Below are positions 43,133 to 53,304 of a DNA stretch of 64,000 nt, piece after piece; positions within the stretch are counted from its first letter, which is position 1; each line of letters starts with the position of its first letter. The stretch comes from Promethearchaeota archaeon (GTDB taxonomy: Archaea > Asgardarchaeota > Lokiarchaeia > Sigyniarchaeales > SOKP01), in NCBI GenBank assembly GCA_019058425.1, contig JAHPYZ010000003.1:1-64000 (forward strand), read 5' to 3'. The position numbers were made by a program, and so were the translations under genes. The notes below the pieces were generated by a model. The model was not told the origin of the DNA and made no database searches. It saw nothing but the letters and a program-made list of their open reading frames with translations.

Positions 43133-45055
43133 TTATTCAACGTTTTTCCAAAATGGGGCAAATTGTTGGCATAAGAATTTAAAATCCTTAATTACTTGCT
43201 CATCTTCTATATTCAAAAGGAAATATTCGCTTAATTTTTCATATACTTCAATTTTATTTGTGGGATCTCCAACTGAATTTCGAATTTTTTGAAATAAATC
43301 ATTAAATGGTATAATAATCTCATGGATTAACCATTCTTCGAAATAAGGTTGATCAGCAAAAGACTGAATATTATAAGTTATCATAATTTGCATTAATTCT
43401 TCAACTGAATAGAAATACTTGTCTGGAATTTCTATCTTATAATTTTTTATCTCATTTCTAATGTGATCTTTATTTAGACTAATTATGTAATCAGGCCAGA
43501 CATCATCAGAGTAGTTGATATCTTGAAAAACAAAAAGTTCTAATACTCTTAAAGCAATATTTTTTCCAATATATCGACTCCTTGGATCAATGAAATTTTT
43601 TGACGCAATATCTGGTGAGGATCTCATAAAAATTTTATCAATTAAGACATAGAGAATTCTGCATATATGATCAACAATAACATTAAATGTAAAGGGTGTA
43701 TTCTCTGGATCTTCACATAATATTTCATTTTCTCGAGTTAAATTCTGAGAAAAATTTGAATTTAAACTTTTTAGAAAAGTCTTAAAAAAACCATAATTTA
43801 ACTGAGAAATTTTCTTTTTAAAGATCTTTTGAAAGAACAGGTTAATATTTTTGATATTTGACAAAGCTGAGAGGAAATTTATAAATTCTTTAATATTGTT
43901 TATAGAATTTGCTCCAATTACATCTTCTACATTTTTATTATATTGATTTAATGATTTTTTAAAAATCTCAGGCAGAAATAATAAATCTCCTACTTCTAAA
44001 GCCTCGAGTCCACTCCCAAAATAATATTTCATATATAATAAAAAAAGATTTAGTTGCGATTTTGGAGATGGTAGATTATTTGCTTGAAAAGTCGAATATA
44101 GGGTTGATTTCTTATCAAGATAATCGAAAAATTTGATAATGGAATTTTTTTTCTCTGTGGAATAATCTAGATTAATTAAAAATTCTTTCTTAATAATATC
44201 CACTTTAGAAAATACTGAATCTTCTACTCTAGCTCCTACAAAATTAAAAAAGTCTAATAATGGTGAGAAACTTTGTAACAAATTACATTTTTTATAAAAA
44301 TAATACAATAAATCAACTAATTTTTCTTTTGACAGAGAATATTCGTCTAAAGCAACGTTGTATAATTTCTCTCTTCCTTCTAATAATTTATTATAAAAAT
44401 CTTCAGGAATTCCTTTTAATTGCCTTAAGAAATAATATAAGACCATATTGTAATAATAATTAAAAATCTCATCTTTACTATCTTTAATTATAACCATAAA
44501 ATTCAAATTTTTTTTTGCGTCTCCATCTTTAACAATAACAGCATCAAGTAGAATAAAGATTCTTTTCTGAATGATTTTTCTAATGACAATTCCTAACAAA
44601 CGAATAAGAAAATAAAGATATCCCGTAGTAAGAGAAAATCCATATAATACATCTTCTTTAAGTTCCACTGAATTTTTGGTAAAAATATCCTCTTCATTTT
44701 GATTTAAAGTATAGTTATAATCAAAAAAGATAATTTCTTCAGATATCTTTTCTTTATTTAGAAGTATTAGTGAGTTTTTGTCAAAACCAAAAAACACATT
44801 CAAAAAGTATCTAAACATCTCTTGAAAGTTTTCATAGAAGAATGATGTAAAGGTTTTCTTAATTACTCGATTTCTATTTTTTTCAGCAAATTCTTCCCAT
44901 TTTAATTGGATATTATTTTTAAATTCTTCAAATTTAGCTTGATTCTTCTCTAAAATTTCAAATAACAAGTTGTTCACAGAATTTATGCTAAAATCTTGCT
45001 TATTGACTCTTTCTTGAAGATTTTTAAAAATGTTTTCTAATTCTTTATAAACCAC
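43133..45055 (-). CDS. Large hypothetical protein, unrecognised
   Basis: 640 residues, rich in Phe, Asn, Ile and Lys. No family is recognised. The N-terminal 65 residues look like a coiled coil ('NIFKNLQERVNKQDF', 'EEFKNNIQLKWEEFAEKN'). One hydrophobic segment 'GFSLTTGYLYFLIRLLGIVI' near residue 170 may be buried rather than membrane-spanning. The remainder is predicted helical. The start overlaps nothing and there are no frame problems. It converges on mobB with 21 bp between stops. Confidence 0.55.
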   Translation of the reverse strand: MVYKELENIFKNLQERVNKQDFSINSVNNLLFEILEKNQAKFEEFKNNIQLKWEEFAEKNRNRVIKKTFTSFFYENFQEMFRYFLNVFFGFDKNSLILLNKEKISEEIIFFDYNYTLNQNEEDIFTKNSVELKEDVLYGFSLTTGYLYFLIRLLGIVIRKIIQKRIFILLDAVIVKDGDAKKNLNFMVIIKDSKDEIFNYYYNMVLYYFLRQLKGIPEDFYNKLLEGREKLYNVALDEYSLSKEKLVDLLYYFYKKCNLLQSFSPLLDFFNFVGARVEDSVFSKVDIIKKEFLINLDYSTEKKNSIIKFFDYLDKKSTLYSTFQANNLPSPKSQLNLFLLYMKYYFGSGLEALEVGDLLFLPEIFKKSLNQYNKNVEDVIGANSINNIKEFINFLSALSNIKNINLFFQKIFKKKISQLNYGFFKTFLKSLNSNFSQNLTRENEILCEDPENTPFTFNVIVDHICRILYVLIDKIFMRSSPDIASKNFIDPRSRYIGKNIALRVLELFVFQDINYSDDVWPDYIISLNKDHIRNEIKNYKIEIPDKYFYSVEELMQIMITYNIQSFADQPYFEEWLIHEIIIPFNDLFQKIRNSVGDPTNKIEVYEKLSEYFLLNIEDEQVIKDFKFLCQQFAPFWKNVE

Positions 45056-45261
45056 GATTGATCAGATATTTAATAGGTCTATCGGTAATTCGGTATTAAA
45101 CAACTCTAAGAAATTGATTCTATATATATATTAAAATGAAATTTTGAAAATATAAATCTTAGTTAAATAGCTAATAAAATTATATATATTCTTAATGAAC
45201 AATATGAAATCATTAATTTTGATATATGTCTTAGAGAGGTTAGATTGAACTATGAGAAAAA

Positions 45262-46290
45262 CTAAAATAATTTTGTAATTTCATCAGTTTCTGAGTATAT
45301 AAGCTGATCTGTTTTGCCATCTTCTTTTTTAACCACTAACCCTTTTGCTTTAGACATGAAAATACCTATTTGTTCAGCATCTATTTTATTATTTCTTAGG
45401 AGATCGATTAGACCAGGAGAGTCTTCTTGATTAACAGCAATTAATAAGGATCCCGATGATATGGTATTGTAGGGATTAATGTTAAAAATTTCACTTAATA
45501 CTTTTGGTTCTCGTAAAATATTTATTTTATTTTCTTCAATAATTACTCCTGTATTAGAAGCTATGGTCATTTCGGCAACACCTGTATAAATTCCACCTTC
45601 GGTAGGATCATGACAAGATTTAATTTTGAAATTGTTATTTGCTAAAAGGGCTTCTTTTAGAACACATATTCCAGGATCGAAAAGATAATCCTGACATCTT
45701 TTTATAAAATCATAACCTAATTCATGGGTTATAAGCTCCTTTTCTTTCTCTCGACCTATGATAGATGTACCTTCTATAAAAATTCCTTTGGTTAATATTA
45801 GCGCATCCCCTTTTTCTGCTCCAGAAGTGAGTACGAGTTTATCCTTGGGAACTTCTCCTATCAAAGATCCTATTATAATAGGTCTATCAAGTCGAGGAGT
45901 TATTTCTGTATGCCCTCCTACAACAGTTATATCCATCGATTTGCAGGTATCATGAATATTTTTAAATATCTTATCAATCATCTCATTTGTAGTGAGTTTC
46001 TCAGGTAATAATATTGTCGATTGAAACCATTTTGGCTTAGCTCCAGTGCATACAAGATCGTTAACATTTACAATTACAGAATAATATCCTATCTCATCAG
46101 TTGCGAAAGTAATAGGATCTGTTTTAATTACTAAGTAATTCTCTCCAGGAATATCTATAATTGCCGCATCCTCACCAATTTTAGAACCCATTATTACCCT
46201 ACTATCATGTACTTCTATATTTGAGAGTAATTGAGCTAAATAATCATGTTTAAGCTTTCCGAGAGCAAATTTCTCATGTACTCTTTTCAT
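45262..46290 (-). CDS. AIR synthase-related protein (HypE-like)
   Basis: 342 residues of the PurM/HypE/ThiL superfamily. 'GSKIGEDAAIIDIPG' and 'VIKTDPITFATDEIGYYSVI' contain the ATP/Mg-binding Asp residues; 'DLVCTGAKPKWFQSTILLP' and 'VVGGHTEITP' are typical; 'HDPTEGGIYTGVAEM' is the glycine-rich loop. The C terminus lacks the Pro-Arg-Ile-Cys tail used by true HypE for carbamoyl transfer, so this is a HypE-like paralogue of unknown substrate, widespread in archaea. Confidence 0.83.
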   Translation of the reverse strand: MKRVHEKFALGKLKHDYLAQLLSNIEVHDSRVIMGSKIGEDAAIIDIPGENYLVIKTDPITFATDEIGYYSVIVNVNDLVCTGAKPKWFQSTILLPEKLTTNEMIDKIFKNIHDTCKSMDITVVGGHTEITPRLDRPIIIGSLIGEVPKDKLVLTSGAEKGDALILTKGIFIEGTSIIGREKEKELITHELGYDFIKRCQDYLFDPGICVLKEALLANNNFKIKSCHDPTEGGIYTGVAEMTIASNTGVIIEENKINILREPKVLSEIFNINPYNTISSGSLLIAVNQEDSPGLIDLLRNNKIDAEQIGIFMSKAKGLVVKKEDGKTDQLIYSETDEITKLF

Positions 46291-46510
46291 TGTTATAGTC
46301 TTTTTAGGTTTTCATAATTTATTAAAATTTTTAGCAAATCTATGGCTAAATCCATCTTTACTATATTTTAATTGAATGAAGGAAAACAATTCTAATAATT
46401 TTGTAGAATATAAGAAAATCTTAAAATCGATCTATTATTTTCTGAGAGGAAAGTAAAAGAATCTGAATTTCAATAGAATTTGACCCTAAAATTTAAAATC
46501 TATTTCTTCC

Positions 46511-47089
46511 TTGAAGATAGTAAGATTTAAAACTCTAAGTATAAAAAAGAGTCGGATAGAAATGGCATTTGGGAAAGCATTTTTGTTGAGTATAGCTGCT
46601 TTTGTAGGATTAAACTTCATTTTCACAATAATTTATTATGCTCTCGGACCAAGTTTTGATACATTATTTACTAACATCCAATTGCGTCCATTAATAATAT
46701 TATATTATTTATTTGGTTCAATTATTAGTACTCCTTCTTTAATTCTTAGTTATACAATATTTCAACCAATTTTAGGAAGTTTTGTTTTAGATATTTTCCT
46801 ACTTTGGTTAGGATTCTTAATTCCTCCAATTATCGCAGCAGTACTTGCCGGAAGATTTGGTGAAAGTAAAGCTGAATCCTTTGGAGCATGGGCCTTGACA
46901 GCAGGTATAAGTACAGTAGCAGTAATTATTGCAGCTTTGTTAAGTCCTTTCACTCTAACTGAAATAACAACTTTATACATATTGGCTTCTTTTGATCAAC
47001 TTCTAATTTTTGCTATTATCAGTCTTGTTATAAATATACTATTTTACGGGTTCTTCGCTTTATTGCTTTCAAAAATAGAATATTATTAA
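46511..47089 (+). CDS. Hypothetical membrane protein
   Basis: 192 residues from a TTG; the ATG at 46562 ('MAFGKAFLLSIAAFVGL') is an attractive alternative start. Five hydrophobic segments: 'LLSIAAFVGLNFIFTIIYYA', 'LRPLIILYYLFGSIISTPS', 'LDIFLLWLGFLIPPIIAAVL', 'TAGISTVAVIIAALL', 'LLIFAIISLVINILFYGFFA'. A glycine/arginine loop 'AGRFGESKAESFG' separates two of them. No family recognised and the neighbours are unrelated. Confidence 0.6.
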   Translation: MKIVRFKTLSIKKSRIEMAFGKAFLLSIAAFVGLNFIFTIIYYALGPSFDTLFTNIQLRPLIILYYLFGSIISTPSLILSYTIFQPILGSFVLDIFLLWLGFLIPPIIAAVLAGRFGESKAESFGAWALTAGISTVAVIIAALLSPFTLTEITTLYILASFDQLLIFAIISLVINILFYGFFALLLSKIEYY

Positions 47090-47376
47090 GTTTTTTTTTC
47101 TATATTTATCAAAATTTTGTTCTATTTTTATAGTTTAAATTAAACGATTAATTAGGAAGGGAAACAAAATTTTCAATCTTACATTGGATTTCGCCTTTAA
47201 TAATCTCCTTTTATAATAAATTTGAATTTTGTTATCCTTATCCTCTCCTTTTCATTAATCATTCAGAATTTTACCATTTAATTAAACATTCTAATGTATT
47301 AATGGGTTAATAGGGTTCCTACTCTGAAATTAATATAAGTAAAATAATAGTATATGTAAAATTTGTGGTTAATTGA

Positions 47377-47706
47377 ATGAGTTCAGGAAAATTAGAGGGA
47401 AATTATCTTAAAAATGTAGAACGTGGTTTTAGGTTCGATGAATCTGCTATTACTACTAATTATAATTTACAAAATAGTAATTATTCTGGACAAAAATTGT
47501 ATAATGACAACTTAGTAAAAGATAATGAGAGCAACCTTCAACAGATAAATAAAAGTGTAAAAGAAAATCATTTTAATATGATAAGAGAAATTCATCATAT
47601 TTTAAAGAGTTCTGAAAATCTTTCTCAAAACCAGAAATTTGCTTTCTGTAGTAGTCAAAGATTTTTTATGAAATTATATTTAAAAAGGATTTGTAGAGAA
47701 ATATAA
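47377..47706 (+). CDS. Hypothetical small protein
   Basis: 109 residues, Asn-, Ser- and Lys-rich, probably disordered in its first 60 residues and helical after. 'FAFCSSQRFFMKLYLKRICR' near the end is basic and could form an amphipathic helix. Nothing is recognised. Codon use looks coding-like but weak, so this could be a spurious ORF. Confidence 0.35.
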   Translation: MSSGKLEGNYLKNVERGFRFDESAITTNYNLQNSNYSGQKLYNDNLVKDNESNLQQINKSVKENHFNMIREIHHILKSSENLSQNQKFAFCSSQRFFMKLYLKRICREI

Positions 47707-47737
47707 TTTTAAGATCATATTATCAAACTTCTCGATT

Positions 47738-49177
47738 TTATTGATTATTTTTAAGAGATCTTAGAAATTCCATATAGTCACATAAGTAAGAGATACTTTT
47801 AGCTGCATCTCTCAAGGATAAGAAATATAAAATCCTTTTCTTGTGTAATAACTTCTTGCCTGACTCAAATCTTTTTGTGAGTATACTATCATCGGCAATA
47901 GTAGGTAAACAGAACGCAAAAGGTTTTGAGATAGATTCAAAACATTTAATCATTCTATTAAAAACATGCCGATAAATATGGTCAGGCCAAAGTGGAATTA
48001 TGACTATATCAATGTTTGGATCATTAACAACGATATCTATACAATCAGTAAAAGTGTTTAAGATAAATCCTGATGCCCCTAAATCAACAGGATTTTTTAT
48101 ATTTACGTTAACATATGGTAATACTTTAGCAATTTGAGATTGAGAATCAGGGGTTAATTCTGGTATATTAAGATTTTGAGATGCGAAAATGTCTGTCAAA
48201 TTTACCGAGGAACCTCCTCCCGGGGTAATTATCCCTACATTTCTTCCTTTAGGAAGATATTTTGGATATAATAATTCGAAGGTTTTTATTGTACTCCAAA
48301 ATTCTTCATTATCCTTCACTAAAATTGTCCCAGTTTGCTTAGCCATTGATTGCCATAATGTTTGATTTGAAGCTATTGCTCCAGTATGGGAAAAAGCAGC
48401 TCGGGATCCATAATTAGTATAACCTCCCTTCCATAAAATAACGGGTTTAAATTGGGATGCCCTTTTAAGTTCTAAAAATAAATCATGCCCCGATGCTGAA
48501 CCTGTTGATTCTAAATAAGCAGCTATGACATCGGTTTTTAAATTTTGATGATAATACCTAAAAAAGTCTACACAGTTTAAATCAATTTGATTTCCGAAAC
48601 TAATACCATAACGAAACCTAATATCTCGTTTATACCCCACATTAATTAATTGAGTTAAATGGCCTCCGGATTGGGACATAAAAGATACACCCCCATATTT
48701 TCCTCTTTGAGACGTAAATGAGAAAGCCATTCCATTTTCTGCATTAATGGGGCCTAAACAATTTGGTCCTATTATCCTTGTAGTGGAACCTTCAATAATT
48801 TCTATAAGCTCTTCTTCTAATTTTTTTCCTTCAGAATCTCCAGTTTCAGAAAATCCTGAAGCAAAAATAATTACCCATTTAATTCCTTTTAAAACACATT
48901 CTTTCAGAGTATCTGAGATAAAGTTTGTCTTCAATGAAATGTATGCTGTATCAATGGGATAAGGAACATCTAAAACAGAAGGATAACATTTCCAACCCAA
49001 TATTTCCTCATATTTTGGATTTATTGGATAAAAAGTCTCAGACCATATAGAATCCTTGAATGCTGGTAAATACATCATTGAGCCTAATCTCGAGTTTTCT
49101 GAAGCTCCAATAAATGCAATATGCTTAGGATAAAACAAAGAATTAAGTTCTTCAAAGTTTTTTTGATCTTTTACCAT
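47738..49177 (-). CDS. NDP-forming acyl-CoA synthetase, alpha-type subunit
   Basis: 479 residues. CoA-binding Rossmann domain ('FYPKHIAFIGASENSRLGS'), succinyl-CoA-ligase-like domains with 'RIIGPNCLGPINAENGMAFS' and 'GVSFMSQSGGHLTQLI', and the phosphorylated His264 in 'RAAFSHTGAIAS'. This is the alpha part of acetate/acyl-CoA ligase (ADP-forming), which makes ATP from acyl-CoA in archaea. The ATP-grasp beta subunit is not adjacent and would have to be encoded elsewhere. No loss of key residues is seen. Confidence 0.87.
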   Translation of the reverse strand: MVKDQKNFEELNSLFYPKHIAFIGASENSRLGSMMYLPAFKDSIWSETFYPINPKYEEILGWKCYPSVLDVPYPIDTAYISLKTNFISDTLKECVLKGIKWVIIFASGFSETGDSEGKKLEEELIEIIEGSTTRIIGPNCLGPINAENGMAFSFTSQRGKYGGVSFMSQSGGHLTQLINVGYKRDIRFRYGISFGNQIDLNCVDFFRYYHQNLKTDVIAAYLESTGSASGHDLFLELKRASQFKPVILWKGGYTNYGSRAAFSHTGAIASNQTLWQSMAKQTGTILVKDNEEFWSTIKTFELLYPKYLPKGRNVGIITPGGGSSVNLTDIFASQNLNIPELTPDSQSQIAKVLPYVNVNIKNPVDLGASGFILNTFTDCIDIVVNDPNIDIVIIPLWPDHIYRHVFNRMIKCFESISKPFAFCLPTIADDSILTKRFESGKKLLHKKRILYFLSLRDAAKSISYLCDYMEFLRSLKNNQ

Positions 49178-49361
49178 TAACTAATAAAATTTAAAGATTT
49201 TTTAATAATTTTCTAATCCTTTAATTCAGATATTAAATCTAAAAGAGAGTTGGAGTCATAATTATTTTAAAAAAACCAAATTTTTAATTAAATTTACAAT
49301 TAGAGTACCCATACTTAGTGAATATTTTCTATAGAATAAATAAGAATTTGGAGAAAATGAA

Positions 49362-50819
49362 ATGGCTAGACCAAGTCCGTTAGAAGTTTATGCTCTCTTA
49401 GATAAATCAAATTGTAAGGATTGCGGATATGATACATGCATGGCTTTCGCAACAGACACATTAGAAAGGAAAGTAAAACCTAAAGATTGTACTCATTTAA
49501 TGCAGGATCCTAAACAAGCAAAAAATAGAGAGAAGCTTATTAACCTTTTGACTCCTCCTCAAAAACCTGTCACAATAGGTATTGGAGATAAGGCAGTTAC
49601 TATAGGTGGAGAAGAAATTTTGATGAGACATCAATTAACGTTTTATAACCAGACAGCTCTCTTTATTGAAATTGCAGATGATGACACAGATTTAGAAGAT
49701 TTTATTAAATACCTTTCAGAACTTAAAATTGAAAGGATTGGAGATGTTCTTACTCTTGATGGTATTGCTTTAAGAAATGTTTCCGGAGATAAAGATCAAT
49801 TTAAATTAGCAGCTAAAAAGATTACCGAGATCTCAAAACTTCCTGTTATGCTTTGTAGTTTTAATGCAGAAAATTTAATTACTGCTGCTGAAGAAATCAA
49901 AGAAAATAAGCCTTTACTTTATGCAGTAACAAAAGATACATGGGAGGAGATCGGAAAATTCGCAATACAAAATAATTTACCTGTTGTAATTACTTCCAGT
50001 AATTTAGATGAATTAATGTCTTTAAGTGCAACTCTTCAGAAATTTGGAGTGAAGGAGATTGTACTAGATCCAGGGACTTATTTTGGACCAGGTAATCTTT
50101 CAATTACATATGATAGAATTATGCAACTCAGAACAGGAGCAATAGATAAAGAAGATAAAAATGCTTGTTGGCCAGTTATGGGTGTACCTGCAGCTTACTG
50201 GAGTCAAGTAAAGATTGGAGATGATAAAGAACTATGGGAGCATCAATATCAAGAAGTGATAATGGGCGCTATAATGGAATCTGTTGATACAAATTTATTA
50301 GTATTGCACACAGGTAAGAAAAAGGAAGAGATCTGGGCACTTTTAGTTTTAATGACTTTACGACAAAGTGTATTTTCTGATCCTAGAATATACCCTGCAG
50401 TAGATCCAGGAATTTATAGAGTCGGAGAACCCGGAGATATGGCTCCAATATTTGTTACCAGTAATTATAGGATGACTAAAATCCCAGTTGAACAAGATCT
50501 ACAAGGAGCTAACTTAAACTGTTGGCTTTTAGTAGTCGATAGTGAGGGGATAGGTATTGAAAGCGCTGTTGCAGGGGGACAATTTAATGCAGGTTCAATA
50601 GCTGAAGCGGCGAAAGAATTTGGAGTTTTTGATAAAGTAAAACATAGAATTCTAGTTATTCCAGGTATGGCAGCTCGTTTGAGTGGAGCCTTAGAAGATG
50701 AAGCAGATGCCTTTGTAGTGGTAGGTCCTCGAGACAGTTCTGGAATCCCCAAGTTTATGGATATTCAGTGGAAACCAGAGGAATTTATGAAAGAATATGA
50801 ATCATGGTCAAAAGATTAA
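49362..50819 (+). CDS. cdhE: Acetyl-CoA decarbonylase/synthase gamma subunit (corrinoid Fe-S protein, large subunit)
   Basis: 485 residues. The N-terminal 4Fe-4S module 'NCKDCGYDTCMAFATDTLER' with a further Cys in 'KPKDC' gives the low-potential cluster that keeps cobalt reduced; a TIM barrel and a C-terminal cobamide-binding region ('IPGMAARLSGALEDEADAF') follow. In the Wood-Ljungdahl pathway it carries the methyl group from tetrahydropterin to the acetyl-CoA synthase. Subunits alpha, beta, delta and epsilon are not in the window, so the cluster is split. The start at ATG is preceded by 'GGAG'. Confidence 0.93.
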   Translation: MARPSPLEVYALLDKSNCKDCGYDTCMAFATDTLERKVKPKDCTHLMQDPKQAKNREKLINLLTPPQKPVTIGIGDKAVTIGGEEILMRHQLTFYNQTALFIEIADDDTDLEDFIKYLSELKIERIGDVLTLDGIALRNVSGDKDQFKLAAKKITEISKLPVMLCSFNAENLITAAEEIKENKPLLYAVTKDTWEEIGKFAIQNNLPVVITSSNLDELMSLSATLQKFGVKEIVLDPGTYFGPGNLSITYDRIMQLRTGAIDKEDKNACWPVMGVPAAYWSQVKIGDDKELWEHQYQEVIMGAIMESVDTNLLVLHTGKKKEEIWALLVLMTLRQSVFSDPRIYPAVDPGIYRVGEPGDMAPIFVTSNYRMTKIPVEQDLQGANLNCWLLVVDSEGIGIESAVAGGQFNAGSIAEAAKEFGVFDKVKHRILVIPGMAARLSGALEDEADAFVVVGPRDSSGIPKFMDIQWKPEEFMKEYESWSKD

Positions 50820-50886
50820 AAAACTGTTAATGTTTATTACTTTTTTTCTCTTTTTTATATAAATTAATACAAATTAGAAATTGACT

Positions 50887-51558
50887 TTAAATTAAAGATA
50901 AAATTAATTCATTAGTTAAATCGCTAACAGATTTAATTATTATTGCTTTTCCCTTCTTAATTTCTTCTAACTGTTTAGATGAGTGCTGCCCAGTCAATAC
51001 TCCAATGAAAGGACAATTTAGGTTATTTGAGAGCAGAACGTCTTTAGGATGATCTCCAATGATTATAATTTTATACCCAGGGTAGTTTTCTTCAAAATCT
51101 ACTTTAAGTTTTGGATGTAGTTTTCCCAATTCTTTTGTTTCTTCTGTTTCTCCCATTACGTAATCAAAATATTTCTGAAGTTCTAAAATTTCGAGGATTT
51201 TCATTGCCATTTCTTGCTTTTTTGATGTTATTACTCCTAAAGTATAGGATAATTCCCTTAATTCTATTAATTTTGCTTTTATCCCAGGTAAGATAATTGC
51301 TTGATAAATTCCTTTCCTCCCATAATATTCTCTAAACGCAAAAACTAATTTCGAAGAGTCATAGTTGGTAATACTTTCAAACATCTCATTTAATGGTGTT
51401 CCAATCATATATTCTATTTTGGACTTCTCTAATAAGGGTAAGTTATATTTGTTTAACGCATAATTAAAAGAAGCTACAATTCCTTCTCTGTTATTGATTA
51501 GAGTATTATCTAAATCAAAACTCAAAACAATATTTTTGGTTATATTTTTATCATTCAT
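50887..51558 (-). CDS. HAD-superfamily phosphatase (phosphoglycolate phosphatase-like)
   Basis: 223 residues. Motif I 'VLSFDLDNTLINN' has the nucleophile and acid/base Asp, motif II 'LGVITSKKQEMAM' the Ser/Thr, and motif III/IV 'KIIIIGDHPKDVLLS' the metal Asp. A helical cap domain lies between motifs I and II, as in PGP/PhnX-type enzymes. Substrate is a small phosphate ester. Monocistronic. Confidence 0.87.
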   Translation of the reverse strand: MNDKNITKNIVLSFDLDNTLINNREGIVASFNYALNKYNLPLLEKSKIEYMIGTPLNEMFESITNYDSSKLVFAFREYYGRKGIYQAIILPGIKAKLIELRELSYTLGVITSKKQEMAMKILEILELQKYFDYVMGETEETKELGKLHPKLKVDFEENYPGYKIIIIGDHPKDVLLSNNLNCPFIGVLTGQHSSKQLEEIKKGKAIIIKSVSDLTNELILSLI

Positions 51559-51653
51559 TTCTGTTAAAGAATTTAAAAATAAATAAAATGTAAAAAAGAA
51601 AGAAAAGAAAGTTTATTAAAATTTCTTGTTCTGATATATATATTTTAAATTTG

Positions 51654-53150
51654 CTAAGTCATATGAATTGTTAATAATGGATCCCCAAAAAATTTCATGC
51701 CATATACTTCTTCCCAATGATTAAGAGGGATGATTTCAGGACCATGAAACCAGTCTTTAAATGCTTCTCCAAAAATCTTTCCATCTCGTAGTGAATCATA
51801 GAATGGCTGATAAAGGCTCATTCCTCCTGATCTCGAACACCCTATTACCCCTAATGATTGACCATCAAATAAGTAATGAGTAGCAATATTATTTCGTATC
51901 ATCAGATTTGCTGAAAAACAAGAATACAAATTAAAGAATAATGGTTGAGGTCCATTGTTATAAATATCGTTGTAAGTCAGAATTCCATCATCAGCATTAT
52001 AAAAAGGATGTTGAAGGGCATTGATGCCAAATTGTTGTTCAGTACCATTACAATGAGCCATTACATGCACTAATTCATAGTTTGTAAAAGCAGGATGAGT
52101 GATATCCGATATATTAGAAAGAAAATAAGTTGCATTTGTAAAATCATTAGCAAAGTAGTTATAATCTGCCTCACATGTAAGATTTGCTCCTGTATAAGTA
52201 GTAAAATTACTTACCCATTCAGATTTATAAGCTGCCCATTCATCATCAATATACAATAAACCTTGATGAGGTCGATATGTAAGCCCAATTCTTAATTGGT
52301 GATCTCGATAAAAAAAGTTACTTAAGGAAGTTAATGGGTTGAAACCCACCTTACTTATAGTATATGGACTTATTCGTGCAACCCAAATCTCTGGAAGCGC
52401 GTCAGCTGTACCATTATTATGTTCTAAATGATTATCTAAAGCACCGACATCAAAAAAGCCATTTGAATTGGCATCTGTCCAATTTCCATCCAAATCCATA
52501 AGATAATAATCACAGGAAAACTGTCGAAATATCATCCATGAAGAGTCCCAATATTGCGCTTTTGCATAAGGAAGTTTGCCAATTAAAACTGCCCCAATTG
52601 TGCCGTTTGAATAGTATGGTGTTATATGATTCTTAAGTTGGGTTACATTATTATTAGACCAATTAAATATATTTACAGTGTATCCTTGAGTAATGATATC
52701 TTGTTTATATTGTGTAATATCGGAAGATAAACTATTATAGAGTGATGAGTTGATATAAATCAAAACATTTCCAAGGAATATTGGTGTAATTCCAACAATA
52801 ATTGTAATAGGATTAGAGTGTGATGACTCTCCAAAATCATTTAGGGCAGTAACTGTGATTTGATACGTACCATTCACTCCAAATATTATTTCTTCCTGAT
52901 TATTGTAAGAACTTGCATTAAACACACTGTTTACATAAATGCTATAGTTATCTGCTTCAGTAACACTAGTCCATTGAATGGTTAATCTATCTGTTGTTAT
53001 AGTTTGATTTAGAGTTGTTATAGTTGGAGGGTTTGGGGGTTGATTACCTGTACCTCTTCCTCCAAAATTTATTAATGTAAAAGGGATAGTCACTCCAATG
53101 AATATAACAGAAAGTACAATGACTATTAGAATTTTATTAATTTTCTTCAT
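51654..53150 (-). CDS. Secreted C25 (gingipain)-like cysteine protease with FN3 domain
   Basis: 498 residues. A signal or anchor segment 'ILIVIVLSVIFIGVTIPFTL' comes first, then a fibronectin-type III domain (about 40-118, 'PPTITTLNQTITTDRLTIQW'), and a caspase-like clan CD domain. The catalytic dyad is visible: His366 in 'VHVMAHCNGT' and Cys411 in 'FFNLYSCFSANL', and the C terminus 'NHWEEVYGMKFFGDPLL' is typical of C25 peptidases. Many N-x-S/T sequons suggest N-glycosylation on the cell surface. Such a protein could digest extracellular peptides. Monocistronic; no secretion-sorting partner seen. Confidence 0.82.
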   Translation of the reverse strand: MKKINKILIVIVLSVIFIGVTIPFTLINFGGRGTGNQPPNPPTITTLNQTITTDRLTIQWTSVTEADNYSIYVNSVFNASSYNNQEEIIFGVNGTYQITVTALNDFGESSHSNPITIIVGITPIFLGNVLIYINSSLYNSLSSDITQYKQDIITQGYTVNIFNWSNNNVTQLKNHITPYYSNGTIGAVLIGKLPYAKAQYWDSSWMIFRQFSCDYYLMDLDGNWTDANSNGFFDVGALDNHLEHNNGTADALPEIWVARISPYTISKVGFNPLTSLSNFFYRDHQLRIGLTYRPHQGLLYIDDEWAAYKSEWVSNFTTYTGANLTCEADYNYFANDFTNATYFLSNISDITHPAFTNYELVHVMAHCNGTEQQFGINALQHPFYNADDGILTYNDIYNNGPQPLFFNLYSCFSANLMIRNNIATHYLFDGQSLGVIGCSRSGGMSLYQPFYDSLRDGKIFGEAFKDWFHGPEIIPLNHWEEVYGMKFFGDPLLTIHMT

Positions 53151-53304
53151 AATTAACCGCTTTTTAAATTTTTCGATTAATTTTTTTCTAGGTTTTTATA
53201 TTCTAAAGGATTTTAAAAATTATTTATTAATTCTCACATAAAGAACCAGTTTTAAATATTTAAGCTTTTAGAGCGACAGAAAAAGCCTTTACAAAATTGT
53301 CTAT

